Below are positions 10,018-22,374 of a DNA stretch of 64,000 nt, in pieces (the first letter of the stretch is position 1; every line of letters starts with the position of its first letter). Made by a program: the position numbers and the translations under genes. The DNA is taken from NCBI GenBank assembly GCA_030248225.1, contig JASANE010012790.1, positions 54,354 through 118,353 of the forward strand, written 5' to 3'. Source of the stretch: Trileptium ribeirensis. Its lineage: Eukaryota > Nematoda > Enoplea > Enoplida > Thoracostomopsidae. The notes under the pieces are model-generated. The model saw only the letters and a list, made by a program, of their open reading frames with translations, did not search any database and had not been told where the DNA came from.

Positions 10018-13000
10018 GTCCCTAGGGAGGTTGGCCCCGTCACCTGCTCTCACGCCAAAGAGACCATACCACTATTCCCTATCATAGTTCTACCTGGAAG
10101 GAAATGTGTTAATATTTTTCTATTAATTGCTTATCCTACTTCCCTGAACGGTTAATTTATTTAACCAGTGGCCCCCACTAGGGTCCGACACATCCTTAGA
10201 CGTTTAACGTCGGATTCGCGTGATTTCTTATTTTGGGCGTTGAGGGAAAATTCTGTACTTTCAACAAAATTTCTTTCCTCATAATTTTTCTAAGTCGCAC
10301 GAATCGTACTCACTCACTAATAACACAAATATCGAAATCGGGCACTCACACTAAGGTTTGCTTCTTCAACGCGTGTGTCAAACCTGAACGTGGGTCATCG
10401 ATAGGGGTGACGGATTTCAAACCCCTCATGATACCTATCTCTGCTAGGGTCAACAAAACGCATGGACTACTACTTGGGTTTGAGTTAGCGTTTATTGATG
10501 AGTCAAAATCAAGACAAGAACATACTGTACGAGATAATACAATAGGTACAATGTTACTGGTATGGTACGCTATTGGGAGAATGCGCAGGGCAACTAATAG
10601 GGTAAGTGCGGAGTCACCGCCTTTTTCATCGAACTCTCACAGCTGATTCAAATCATGAAGTAAACTGTTAAGCCTTTTCTAATGACAGCTGCACTCACCT
10701 TATTCATTAAAAGTGGGCCAGGGGTTAAAAGCAAACAGGTGAGTAACACGAGGCTTAAATCGGTTAGTCATCGAGAGGCTCCATTCAACTAACTCCTCGC
10801 TTCGCACTACGATTGCTACTACGGGTACTCCGACGAAACAATATTTTCAGGTAAGCGAACAGTGGTAAAATAAGGGGTACAAACAAGGGATACGGGACGA
10901 AGCGTACACAGTCAGCGAGAGGGTCTTCATCTTGCTCATCATAATCACGGCTATGGTACATGATTACATGATACGTTGGTATTCGTAAATAAGATACGAC
11001 AACGGCTGGATTAACATATAACAAATTATTATAACAAAAAGTAATGGTGCATATTGATACAAAGGTAAGTTTGTGAGGTGACTATCAATACGACTCCTCA
11101 TTTTCTCCAGTGCGACAACGGTACGATATTGCTTTTCCTACTAGCATACATACACATGAACGGTAACCGCGGGTACAAGACAAATTTTCCGCTAATAACA
11201 GGGTACAGCAAGTCACTCTTGATTCCGAGTTCCTATCAAATTTGTTTCCAAATATGGTTCTAGTGAGCGAAATTCGGGCTCACGTTGGTGCTTATTTCGC
11301 AACATAAATAACGATCAAAACGGACTTTTTTAGCGTGCATCATCATGAGCCATAATGAATCAAGATTGGCCGGGTTAGATATCCTAGAAACGGCTGATGG
11401 ATCCCGTTAAATTGAGGTTGGGAACGAATTTTCTAACTTTTCAGCTTTTCCCTAACACAAAATTATAACTAAGTTATAATGTGTTGTGTACTTTAAGTTT
11501 GCTTTGTCAACACTAGTAATTTTGATATTTTGTTTTGACGGCCAAAATTACACATCTCTAGAACCGCTGGATCGAGTCGGATCCAGGGAAAAGTGCGAGA
11601 TGGTCGATTTCGAGTCTAAAATGGGGTTCAATCGGTGCCTTCGTCCACGCTCGGCTCGGTGGGACAATACTCTACATTCTTGCCAAAAAAGTGCAACTAT
11701 ACCACGGGCGGTAGATAAAAAGAATCCCAAAAATCCGAAATCTGAAGTGCTAATTAGGGTATTTCACGACATAATACCAGTCGGCTGCGTGATGTTCGAT
11801 TCGGATAGTTCGTAAACCTAGTTAGCCTATTGAAGAGTTCCACATGGGCTCTTTCTGTTCCTATGCAAGGGTTAGAGGCGATGCCTTAACCTTCGACTTT
11901 TACTACTAATACAAGCGTATAAAATTATCTCGATGTTCGGTGGTAATTCAATAAAAGGTGTAATGTTCCAACACTGGACGCAGGTCTAAGGGTTTACAAG
12001 CGCGTTGGGTACTAATTGTATCGTTCAATTTGGGCCAAAAATTTGTACTAATTCGACGGGTTGCTTATACTGGTCAACAAATGTTTGGGTAAAGTTATTC
12101 ATTCGTCCGATGAAAGGTTTCCTAAGTTTGAAGATCACATGCGCGCTCCAGCCTTAATCAAAGACAAAAACGCTACGCTTGAGCGTGCAATTAGGCTTCT
12201 CCCGAAGCAATGAACCGCATTGGCTATTCCTAATTTCTATAAACTCAGACGAGCTGACAGGCTTAGCTGGCCAATTTATTTTCCTAACTAATTGGGTATC
12301 TTGGCCCGATTTCATGATGCGGGAATCATTTTAAGAAGGTCGGATCGCTCATTGTTGTTACTGCGTAACGTTACTAATGTGGGACAAGGGACGAGCTTAG
12401 GCGGGTCCCTAGTCTACGACGCAACAAATTAGTTCTGTGAGTCCGATTAATTGATGCCAATCGAGTAGCTGCAGCTTATCATTGTAAAAATTTCATGCCG
12501 ACTTCAGGGCATGGGGCAGGGGTTAAAAATTGTATCCAGCTACCTATAAATATGTCTGAAACTAGAACTATAATTGGCGATGGCTCGTAGGTCATCGGCA
12601 CTAATCTAACGATACTAGAGAGCTTATGCTATTCTGACTTGAAAACGGCTTCTGAAAAGATCTCCATTAGTTACAAGCATTTATTTAGCGTTTCTAGACG
12701 TTCCTATTTGGCGAAAGGTGCCCGTAAACGGTGGGTTCGGTTGTCGCTACAACCGTAACAAATTTATCATCTAAATTTCACTCGTTTCGTGCCCTTAGAT
12801 AGCTAGGTTTCTTCTATTTCGACCGAGGTTCTTAGTCTAACTCATCAGGGGTTGAGAAAAACTTATAATTTTTAATTTCTAGCTAATATACCTGCTTTTC
12901 TCTATGAAAATTTGCACAGGGGCTGGGTTCGACCTTATTTCTCATTTTATTAGGACCGGGTCAACGATCCTCACGAAAATTGGTCCGCCGAGCCGAGGCC

Positions 13001-14960
13001 CGATAAACCCGATATCGCGCCTAGCGACATCAACAAATTCGAAATACAAAAACGTTCCCACTCTCAACTGGAAATATCAACGCTAGGAAAATTGATATTT
13101 TCCTTATGCTGATGAAAATACATGCAAAGCAAGACCAACACCTACTTGTAAAAATAATGAAAACCTATAAAATTTGTGTCGACTCAGAGTCTGGCGTGGC
13201 TGTTGCGCAGCTCGGGTCCATAATTTTCATAAATAATTTTTTGAATGGGCCACGGCTTTGCCGGGCTCAATAGCGCTAGTGGAAAGTCTAACGGGCCTCT
13301 ACTCGTAGAGTAAAGCTTGTCAAAATTCCTGGAAGGAACTTTGAATTATAAGCGAACGAAATTTTGGATATTTCGGGTCGTCGGGTTTGTGATCCCGACT
13401 CGATATCTTTGAGCTTTAACGTGGTATTCGGTAGCGGATTTTCCTACGAAGAAACAGCGAAAGTTTCAACAAAATTCCTAGCAGAAATCTTAAAATACTT
13501 CTAAATCTACATTTTCCGTGGTGTCGAGCCTCTTCAAGGTCGTCCTGTTTGTGATTCCATTGAGATATTTGAAAGTTTTATGCGCTAAATCGATAGCTGG
13601 GATATATATCTAGATTCAGGTAAAATATCAGCCTAATCCCTGGAGTAAGTCTTGAGATATACCCAATTTTCACTCCGAATGAGCTGTCTCGCTCACAAGA
13701 CATTGGCCTAGCGAATTCGGTTGCGGATCAATTAAAATTTTTGGCTCAATTTAAAAGCTTAGGTCACTGCTATCATCCTAATAAAGTTCGGCAAGATTCT
13801 TAAAAAGTAACTCTGTCATGGAACCAATACTTCGGTTTCAAGTTTCCAACAAGTGCATGCGGGCGGCTTGATACTCATTCAATTCGTCGTTTAGCAAAAA
13901 CAGAAGAAAATCGCAACTCGATAATAAACTTATGACCAAGGATGATGCGGAGTTGTTTCCCAGGTATTTCCACAAAAGTTTTATTTAACGCCGGTCGACT
14001 CAAGAACTACAATTTCTAAATCCTAACTCGACTCAGGAGATCATGTAAAGTAAGTCTATGCGCGAGTGTCGCGTTTATATATGCCTTAACTCATTCACCG
14101 AGGGAGGTTCGGTATTACTTCGACTTTCTAAATGAATCGTATGAGTGGGTATCCATGGCTGAGGGTCTGTGGGACAAGCTAGGACGGGTAAGGCTATCAT
14201 GTAAATTGTCCACACTTACAGTCTCGAGTCCGGGTCGACGTCCATCGTGCGTCCATCCAATAGCAAGATCACCGGTAAAGCCAAAACAAAGTCATAAGTG
14301 ACAAAGTAAAACCATAAGTAGAAACACAAAGTTGCAGAGCGGTCTGCAAACCGACCGTACTCTGAACTGCCGAACTCGGACTGAACGCTCGAGAGCTCGA
14401 GTGGCTCTGCTTAAATAGTCGCATTTTACGTAATATAATTTGATTTATTGAGCTATTAAACTTTTCTTAAACTCTGCTAAAAGTGCTTGGTCAACACTTT
14501 TGGGACGTTTTGACCTCAAAATTTAAGCTTAATGTAAATTTTATTATCGATCCGATTTTCTATGAATTTCGGAGCATTTTAATGGGCAGTTTATATGGTT
14601 TATTGTCGTCATATCAAATTAATATAAAGCTGTTATAAGTTACTGCAGAACTTTCTGGAAACCTCGCGTTAAGTTAAACTAACACTTATCACCGTTAATT
14701 AAGCAGTACTACCAACGCTCGAACCATCCAAGTATAAACCGCTCTAAGCTCATCACTCTGATATGAAGTTCGTTAACTCTGTGGCCTCTTGGCACTAGGT
14801 GACAATCCGAGTTATTATGTCGAAACATTGTGTGAGGCTGGCCATGATGATTGCCCTTTACACCACCCATCATCTTATCCGCCTAGAACAAAGTCTAGTA
14901 CCTGTTTAACGCACAGGTACTGCGAAGCAATTGTGGCTGAGTCCATTGCCCAAGGAGATT
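10018..14960. other. Long unassigned stretch
   Basis: Nearly 5 kb of moderately GC-rich DNA without any feature I can name. The longest open frame (10233-10646, +) shows no domain, no splice context and no family resemblance. The composition looks more balanced than the flanking AT-rich DNA, and no internal repeats stood out. It may be an old, diverged repeat or unique intergenic DNA. Confidence 0.5.
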
Positions 14961-14965
14961 AGCGC

Positions 14966-15046
14966 GACCACTGGCTTCGAACCCCTGACTTCGAACCCCT
15001 GACTTCACGATTATGAAGCAGGCGCTCTAACCACGCGGCCACACTA
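14966..15046 (-). repeat. tRNA-like SINE head with duplicated B-box
   Basis: On the minus strand the order is an A-box-like TGGCCGCGTGGTTAGAGCG, an anticodon-arm-like CTTCATAATCGTGAAG in which CTTCA pairs TGAAG, then GGGGTTCGA twice, followed by GGTTCGAAGCC, a full B-box. The B-box segment is duplicated by a 14-base tandem repeat (GGGGTTCGAAGTCA). The abnormal anticodon loop, missing acceptor pairing and B-box duplication make this a tRNA-derived repeat and not a functional tRNA gene. A CAT triplet sits near the anticodon position, suggesting but not proving a Met-type ancestor. Confidence 0.55.
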
Positions 15047-15059
15047 AAGCGGCCACTTA

Positions 15060-16217
15060 ACTAAATATAAAGTTAATATTAACATATTTTTGGGATTTGG
15101 GTTAAAATGAGGAGACGCGGCTTGTGTAAACAAACGAGGCGCATAGAAGTAAAAAGAGGGTTCCATTCCCTCAGTGATGGCCAGAGTGATAAAAGAGCGT
15201 TGGATTCGGACTCAGCGTGTCCGTCCGAGCAATCTGATATGTAACAGGTCCACTTTCGGACAATGAAAAAGGAAAGGTGGGCTCTCGGGCGAGTCCATAA
15301 TAAATTTTATAAAGAATCAGGGTGTTTTACGCGGGTTCGGGGTACATTTTTGTGGGGTGGGAGGCACATTTTTATGCCGGGTTTTGAGAGGAATCTAATG
15401 ATGGGTCACACGCCTGTCGGGGAATAATTTCTACGATTTTCACGATTAAGCGTACCCAAAAGTGGGCACAGCGCGTCCAGTTCGAGCTCAAATGTAAGCG
15501 CCAGTTCTAGGGATTTCCTGTATACATATTTGTGTCGAATACTCGTTAAGTTATTTAATTAAATGTGATTTATCTGCTATACGTACACGGGTAAAATTTT
15601 CTACCAAAAAATGTTAAGTGCCTAACTTACGAATTCTTAACGGTTCCGAGTTTGAGGGCCGGAACCGCTGTTTTTGAGTCTAAATTTTCACAATTTTTCT
15701 TTTCAATTTTATCAGCTAACTTAGCCAGCGAAAATGAATGCTGGTAGCTGATATTTCGTTTATCTTTATACTTTACCAGTGTGCTTGCTAAACTTCAACA
15801 CTGGTAAATTTAATATCCGCTAGTTTTACTTAAGAATTTTGCAACTTTCGTTACTTCGCTGTTCGCTATAGGACGAACAGTCATCTTTTATGTGGTCCTC
15901 ACTCGTGAGGACGGTCGTGATGGGTATCCGTCACGGCCACTCTTTTCTATTAAAATCGGGATGAGTTTCGAAGTCCTACCGCGCGGGGCAGGGCTATTCC
16001 TATATATGTGTGTCTTGGCGTTCGAGTTGTTTCGTACCGTGCTATTCATTCGCAGGTCGGGAATGGCAAGGGCTCGCCATATTCGCATACTTTAACATAA
16101 CTGTAACACAGCTGGTTCATATGCGTAAAAATTACTAACTTTCCCTAAAAATCAGCCTAAACAAAACAAGCTACTCACAACTATTCGTACCTGCAAACTT
16201 AGGAATTACAAGGGTAC
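15060..16217. other. Unassigned sequence
   Basis: No gene or repeat family recognised. A near palindrome surrounds 15888-16000, where frames open on both strands produce similar text (GRDGYPSRP in both directions). It centres on ACTCGTGAGGACGGTCGTGA and CGTCACGGCCACTC, an imperfect inverted repeat. Confidence 0.4.
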
Positions 16218-16225
16218 AACGGGGT

Positions 16226-17368
16226 CAGGGAATAACCGGAACCGAAATTTACCGGAACCGGAACCGTTCATTTAAACCGGATCTGGAACCGGAACCTGGT
16301 CTTCGAAATTTATATATAGTAAAACAGATGATAGAAGAAATGAAGGTATAGTGCGTTTAAAATGCATTAAAAATAACTTTTACATTAAACTTAATGTATT
16401 GCGATGGTATTATTGCCTTTCTCAAACTTTAAAGAGACTGAGCAAGCTAATAATGTTTATTTATCGATCAAATATGTCGGTTTTTGGACATTCAGAGCAA
16501 AAAATCTCTTCCACTATACACCATTGCACATACTGTGTCAAATCGAATGTACTTACAAAGCTTGGAGCGTAGAATACACACTTTCGCTCTGTCTCCAGTC
16601 GCCTCCCTTTACTACACATACGTTTGTTGTATGTTCTTCTGTAGGAAACGTAAAATTATTGGTTTATATGATTCTAAGAGAAAATAATAGATAGAAGGTA
16701 ATTTTCTGATCAGTGGTCAGAGACACTGTTTAGGCTAGCGTTGGACAAACAGTGCCCGTCAGTTAGATCATGATGATAACTTTATAATCAGAATGCTATA
16801 AATGAGACACACTGTGATGGTGCTCGCACAGTTTCAATAAATACAGTGCATTGCCAAGAAAGCAGTTTCTAGCTGCGTTGCAGATAACGTTAGTTTACTT
16901 CAATTTAGACTGATTTACCAAGGTTACAAGCGCACTGGTGCTTGACGCAATTTATGTTAGCCAAGCATACCCTAAGTACTTTTGCGTAAGCCATACTCTG
17001 TTACCGAATTGGACCGGTTTAATTCAAAAGTATCCCACAGATTTATGGATGTGTAAAATAGCTGCTACAGGCATCGACCTGGCTTTGATTTAACAAACTC
17101 CTGCAGGTTATTATGAAAAATTCCTGCTCAGATTATGTGCCCTACTTACGTTTCACACGGCTAATTGGTTAGTTAATCTTTTCTTTTGCTTGGTTGTATT
17201 CGAGCTTGATCATTGTATAATATATATTACATATGTTTGGATTACAGGATGAAGCAAAAAACGTGGAAAATTAAACCGGAATTCCGGTTCCGGTATGGTT
17301 TTTGCCCTTTGCCGGAACCGCAACCGGAACACGATTTTCGCCGGAACCGGAATTCCGGTTACTCCCTG
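16226..17368 (+). mobile_element. Non-autonomous hAT element, copy 1
   Basis: Starts CAGGGAATAACCGGAA and ends TTCCGGTTACTCCCTG, so the termini are inverted repeats of the hAT type. The 8-bp target duplication AACGGGGT flanks it exactly (16218-16225 and 17369-17376). Both subterminal zones are packed with CCGGAACC or GGAACCGG motifs, the usual arrangement for hAT transposase binding. At 1143 bp it has room for no hAT transposase. A short open frame of 96 codons (16404-16694) is conserved in copy 2, but two other frames are also open and it resembles no hAT domain. Mobilisation would need enzyme from an autonomous relative not present here. Confidence 0.88.
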
Positions 17369-17376
17369 AACGGGGT

Positions 17377-17733
17377 ATAACCATAATCAATGAAACATCA
17401 ACAAAATATACGGTAAAATTACATCCAATTATGGGCCTTTATGGCTATTATCAACACAAAAGAACGGTATGAATATGGTACAACAATTATAGATAAATGG
17501 TTATAATCATACGTCTACAGTCGAGGGTACAATTCGAATATAGTACGGTAATCAGGCTGCCAAATCGTATACATCCACCTATAAATACATAGGCATTAGC
17601 ACAATGATTCCACTGGTACACAGATACATATATAGCATTCGATATGATCATGATTATACAAATCAAGTACATAATAGAGGACCTTTATGGCCAATTGACA
17701 TGATATGATATAGCAATAACAATGGTAATGGTA
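17377..17733. other. Spacer between hAT copies
   Basis: AT-rich spacer with several TATGG(C/T) and TTTATGG motifs (near 17438, 17450, 17685). Similar text follows the hAT copy at 18927 and 19655, suggesting a shared pre-insertion sequence. No gene. Confidence 0.4.
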
Positions 17734-17741
17734 GTATAGAT

Positions 17742-18918
17742 CAGAGAATAACCGGAACCGAAATTTACCGGAACCGGAACCAGCAACCGGAGCCGTTCAT
17801 TTAAACCGGATCCGGAACCGGAACCTGGTCTTCGAAATTTATATATAGTAAAACAGATGATGGAAGAAATGAAGGTATAATAGTGGATTTAAAATGCATT
17901 AAAATAACTTTTACATTAAACTTAATATATATATTGCGATGGTATTATTGCCTTTCTCAAAATTTAAAGAGACTGAGCAAGCTAATAATGTTTATTTATC
18001 CATCAAATATGTCGGTTTTTGGACATTCAGAGCAAAAAATGTCTTCCGCTATACCCCATTGCGTATACTGTGTCAAATCGAATGTGCATACAAAGCTTGG
18101 AGCGTAGAATACACACTTTCGCTCTGTCTCCAGTCGCCTCCCTTTACTACACATACGTTTGTTGCATGTTCTTCTGTAGGAAATTTAAAATTATTGGTTT
18201 ATATGATTCTAAGAGAAAATAATAGATAGAAGGTAATTTTCTGATCAGTGGTCAGAGACACTGTTTAGGCTAGCGTTGGACAAACAGTGCCCGTCAGTTA
18301 GATCATAATGATGATAACTTTCTAATCAGAATGCTATAAATGAGACACACTGTGATGCTGCTCGCACAGTTTCAATAAATACAGTTCATTGCAAGAATGC
18401 AGTTTCTAGTTGCGTTGCAGATAACGTTAGTTTACTTCAATTTAGACTGATTTACCAAGGTTACAAGCGCACTGGCGGGTGCTTGACGCAATTTATGTTA
18501 GCCAAGCATACCATAAGTACTTTTGCGTAAGCCATACTCTGTTATCGGGTTGGACCGGTTTAATTCAAACGTATCCCACAGACTTCTGGATGTGTAAAAT
18601 AGCTGCTACAGGCATCAACATGGCTTTGATTTAACAAACTCCTGCAGGTTATGAAAAATTCTTGCTCAAATTATGCGTCCTACTTACGTTTCACACGGCT
18701 AATTGGTTAGTTAATCCTTTCTTTTGCTTGGTTGTATTGGAGCTTGATCATTGAATAATATATTACATATGTTTGGATTACAGGATGAAGCAAAAAACGT
18801 GTAAAGTTCAAACAGAATTTTTAAACCGGAATTCCGGTTCCGGTATGGTTTTTGCCATTTGCCGGAACCGCAACCGGAACAATATTTTCGCCGGAACCGG
18901 AATTCCGGTTACTCCCTG
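17742..18918 (+). mobile_element. Non-autonomous hAT element, copy 2
   Basis: Same family as copy 1, starting CAGAGAATAACCGG (one terminal base changed) and ending TTCCGGTTACTCCCTG. The exact 8-bp duplication GTATAGAT lies at 17734-17741 and 18919-18926. Interior order is the same as copy 1 and the 96-codon frame at 17939-18229 is retained with few changes. The right half, plus about 60 bp of flanking DNA, is duplicated immediately downstream. Confidence 0.88.
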
Positions 18919-18987
18919 GTATAGATATATAGATTCATGTACGCCAAAAGAGGACTTCAGGGCCAGCAACAATATGATTATATATTA

Positions 18988-19676
18988 TGATAATGATGAT
19001 AACCTTCTAATCAGAATGCTATAAATGAGACACACTGTGATGCTGCTCGCACAGTTTCAATAAATACAGTTCATTGCAAGAAAGCAGTTTCTAGCTGCGT
19101 TGCAGATAACGTTAGTTTACTTCAATTTAGACTGATTTACCAAGGTTACAAGCACACTGGCGGGTGCTTGACGCAATTTATGTTAGCCAAGCATACCCTA
19201 AGTACTTTTGCGTAAGCCATACTCTGTTACCGGGTTGGACCGGTTTAATTCAAACGTATTCCACAGACTTCTGGATGTGTAAAATAGCTGCTACAGGCAT
19301 CAACATGGCTTTGATTTAACAAACTCCTGTAGGTTATTATGAAAAATTCCTGCTCAAATTATGCGTCCTACTTACGTTTCACACGGCTAATTGGTTTGTT
19401 AATCCTTTCTTTTGCTTGGTTGTATTAGAGCTTGATCATTGAATAATATATATTACATATGTTTGGATTACAGGATGAAGCAAAAAACGTGGAAAGTTCA
19501 AACAAAATTTTTAAACCGGAATTCCGGTTCCGGTATGGTTATTGCCCTTTGCCGGAACCGCAACTGGAACAAGATTTTCGCCGCAACCGGAACCGGACTT
19601 CCGGTTAATCCCTGGTATAGATATATAGATTCATGTACGCCAAAAGACGACTTTATGGCCAGCAACAATATGATTA
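18988..19676 (+). repeat. Tandem duplicate of the right half of hAT copy 2 plus flank
   Basis: Sequence from about 18305 (ATGATGATAACTTTC) through the right terminus at 18918 and about 60 bp beyond recurs here, ending at a second right terminus at 19614 followed again by GTATAGATATATAGATTCAT. The offset is about 685 bp at the left and 696 bp at the right because of small indels. Because flanking host DNA is included after the terminus, this is a segmental tandem duplication and not a second transposition. The two right halves differ at a few percent of sites. Confidence 0.85.
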
Positions 19677-19699
19677 TAGCACTAATAATATGATACAAG

Positions 19700-20019
19700 T
19701 TACATATATCAATGGGTACCTTTATGGCACTACAATCAATCTATAATGGTGCTAATACTTCAACGGTTATTCATTCGTGAAATAATGACGATACCCATTC
19801 TGATCCCAAAAACTGACGGCGGTGCAGGTCGAAATATGACAAAAATCTTTATTCCTAGCGGGGTTAATGAGCGTAACGATTCATGATTTGTGACACGTAT
19901 ATATTGTCTGTAAATAGGGTATCAAGTCCTTGCGGTCAGTTCGCATGTATGGGGAGATCGGCTTACATTTTCATTTGGGCGAAAAGATCATAAGTTGGTT
20001 TCTATCCTATATACATGAG
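19700..20019. other. Unassigned AT-rich spacer
   Basis: No gene or recognised repeat. Confidence 0.5.
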
Positions 20020-20562
20020 TATATTGATGCGGGGTTTAATTTCGTATCCGGTTGGGTTATTCCCCGTCGGGTATTCTAAGTCAGGATATATCCGTAACTA
20101 CATTTAAAAATGTTAGCCATTACACTGTGGCCAGGGTTATTGGGCGCTATATTAAATGTTGGCCATTAGGGTGTGGCCAGGATTAATCTACCTCGTAACG
20201 ATCCAGTATGGATCTGTTACACAAGGCTGGTGTTTCACGCAGTTTATATTAGCCAGGCTTATAGCTAAGTACTTCAATCATCCATACTCTATTATATATA
20301 TATCAAGTTGGACCGGTTCAAATGTAACATATATCGCAATTTTCTGAATGGGTAAGTATGCTACTAGCTTTGTTTGGTTAACAAACTGTGCCTGGTGAAG
20401 ATAAAAATTCTTGACTGAAATTATGTCGTGCTTGCGTTTCTCAGGGTATTTTGCAGAGTCTTATGTTTGGTTGTGCCGTAGCTCGGTTATTGTATATATA
20501 ATGTATGGTTTTTTGCCGAAACCGCAACCGGAACACGATTTTCACCGGTTACTCTCTGATAT
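20020..20562 (+). mobile_element. Strongly diverged right half of a hAT-family element
   Basis: Matches the right half of the hAT family at low identity: TTTATATTAGCCAGGCTTATAG for the usual TTTATGTTAGCCAAGCATACC, then TTGGACCGGTT, TTCTGAATGGGTAA, ACAAACTGTGCCTG, a CTTGCGTTTCTCA box, GGTATGGTTTTTTGCC, AACCGCAACCGGAACACGATTTTC and the terminus CACCGGTTACTCTCTG ending near 20558. It represents an older subfamily or old copy. Confidence 0.6.
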
Positions 20563-20649
20563 AGTTATATATAATATAAATACGAATAATAATAATTATT
20601 ATATATATAATATAATAATATTAAGTATATTTTTTGTGTTATTGTTATA

Positions 20650-20795
20650 TTATAGTGCGTTGGCTGGTGCTTCACGCAATTTATAGTAGCCAAGCTTACA
20701 GCTAAATACTTCAATAATCCATACTCCAATATCCATATCATGGTGCACCCATGCAATTCTAACTTATACCGCAGATTTCTGAATGGATAAGCTGC
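20650..20795 (+). mobile_element. Diverged hAT-family fragment
   Basis: A second short relic of the same right-half region: GTGCTTCACGCAATTTAT, AGTAGCCAAGCTTACAGCTAA, CCATACTCCAATATC and CAGATTTCTGAATGG in the usual order. It has no terminus of its own. Confidence 0.5.
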
Positions 20796-20869
20796 CCCAT
20801 GTCTTGCCCTGTCTTCATTTTCACCGTCTTCCTGACCACTTCATGTTCACCGGTGCCTCGCGAAGTTCG

Positions 20870-21480
20870 CTTTTGTTACCGTGGTAAGACATCGTCCACA
20901 TTTCCTCTTATTTTGTCCTCACATGACGCATCGCTGCATGGTTTGAGTTTTCGGTCCGGTAAACCCTTTCACATATGTGGCAGCTGGCATGTGAACGAGG
21001 CGCTGTTCTTGCTGCTACCGTGCATACGTCGTATATGTATACCCAGCCCGGCCCTTGATTTACATAGCTTTCGGCAGTCCGCGAATTTGCAACGGAGTGG
21101 CTGATCGATTTCTGCTTTGAAGTTGCAGTCTATGCGTGCACCATTTGCTTGATGACCTCGAATTCTATCCCATTCGGCTAGATGTTTTACCCGAGTATCC
21201 AGCGTCGCCACTCCTCTCGGTCTTGGGCTAATCTTACAACATCAGTGCAAACGACGCCGGCTTTCTTCAACAGGCGCTTGTAGTACGGAACTGCCATGTA
21301 TTTTCCTTCTTTTGTTTTGTTTATAGATTCCAGGCCCTTGAATCATACTAGCAGTGCAGCTTTTGTTAAACGGTTGTCGTGCATCCGCAGAATGTGCCCT
21401 GATTCGTTCTATTTTCCCCTGAATTGATCTGACATTCAGCTCGTTTATCACGTCTTGCATGTTGACATGCTGTTGTATCT
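20870..21480 (-). pseudogene. 3' end of a non-LTR retrotransposon (LINE) ORF, decayed
   Basis: Read on the minus strand, this is the C-terminal tail typical of many animal LINE ORF2 proteins. It runs from degraded sequence resembling the RIRWLGHVLRM-type tail (about 21460-21400), through RLAQDREEWRRW (about 21240-21205), to a C2H2 finger CKSRAGLGIHIRRMH (about 21085-21040), and in a shifted frame a second finger CHICERVY...HAAMRHVR ending at a stop near 20895. Reading-frame changes are needed around 21230 and 20985, so it is not functional. The RT and endonuclease domains are absent (a 5' truncation, usual for LINEs). The clade is uncertain: CR1, RTE or another finger-tailed group. Confidence 0.7.
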
Positions 21481-22374
21481 GACGTAGTGGAGACCCGCGT
21501 CTGTCGCTCTACACGTCTCGATAACATTTATCGAGGAAACCTTAGAGACGTTTTATGTCCGTTTTGTACCATGTATGTACGGATCAGTCAAACATCAGGG
21601 CGTTGCCCACACAGCCTTTTATCATTAGAGCATCAATAGAGCATTAGAACTATTCTAGAACTTCATCGTCATAACCTTGTATTTATAGTCTTAACTACGC
21701 AATAGCGTTTTGTCAATATCGTCCAGAAACGAACCAAAGCTGGCACTGGTTCTAAATGGTTTACCTGTTGGTAACCTTTATCGTCTGCACTTTTTCGCTC
21801 AGCGTTATACTGATCGCCATTGAGTAAAATAAACCTTAGTAACAGCTAATTTGTTGCCATCTAGTTAATTTTTGTTGCTGATCATTTGCGATGTGATGAC
21901 TCGCATTACCCGTATCCACAGTTAAGTAGGTAGTTGTCATTTATTCAAAAGTTAATCGGTAACCTTCATGTACTATTTTTACGGTTGCCTTTTGTTATAT
22001 GATATTACATCTTACTCACCGTGGTTTATGTGATTTAACATCTAGATGAGCTATAACATAGTTTTCACATACGGGCTTCTTCAAATAGGTGGCTTTTCCG
22101 GGTATATCGATTTTCCCCAAATTCTAGTCTGTTCATGCCACAGATAAATTTTGGCCTTTCTCAATTTACGCTACCCTGTTGTTCCCGTTGTCCTTCAACA
22201 CAATTTTTTTTTATTTTTTCTGATATACTAAAAATATGCTGACATTTCTTTATTTTGGAGCAAAATAACCAAATGTTTCTCTGCGGTGCTTAAATTCGCT
22301 AAAGTATTACTGCAATCAGACGTTTGATTCTACACATTTGATATTTTCGGACAGTAACAGCACTTTATGGTCCC
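21481..22374. other. Unassigned sequence
   Basis: No recognisable gene, repeat or RNA. Possibly contains the missing upstream LINE sequence in unrecognisable form. Confidence 0.4.

Noticed and set aside
10233..10646. 137-codon + frame as a gene
   Set aside because: No recognisable domain, no splice or promoter context, and its translation looks like random sequence.
15170..15245. Ser-type tRNA on the + strand (GATGGCCAGAGTG...)
   Set aside because: Only the D-arm-like half is suggestive; no B-box or T arm follows.
20799..21104. 101-codon + frame near 20.8-21.1 kb
   Set aside because: Antisense of the LINE zinc-finger tail, which explains its open frame.
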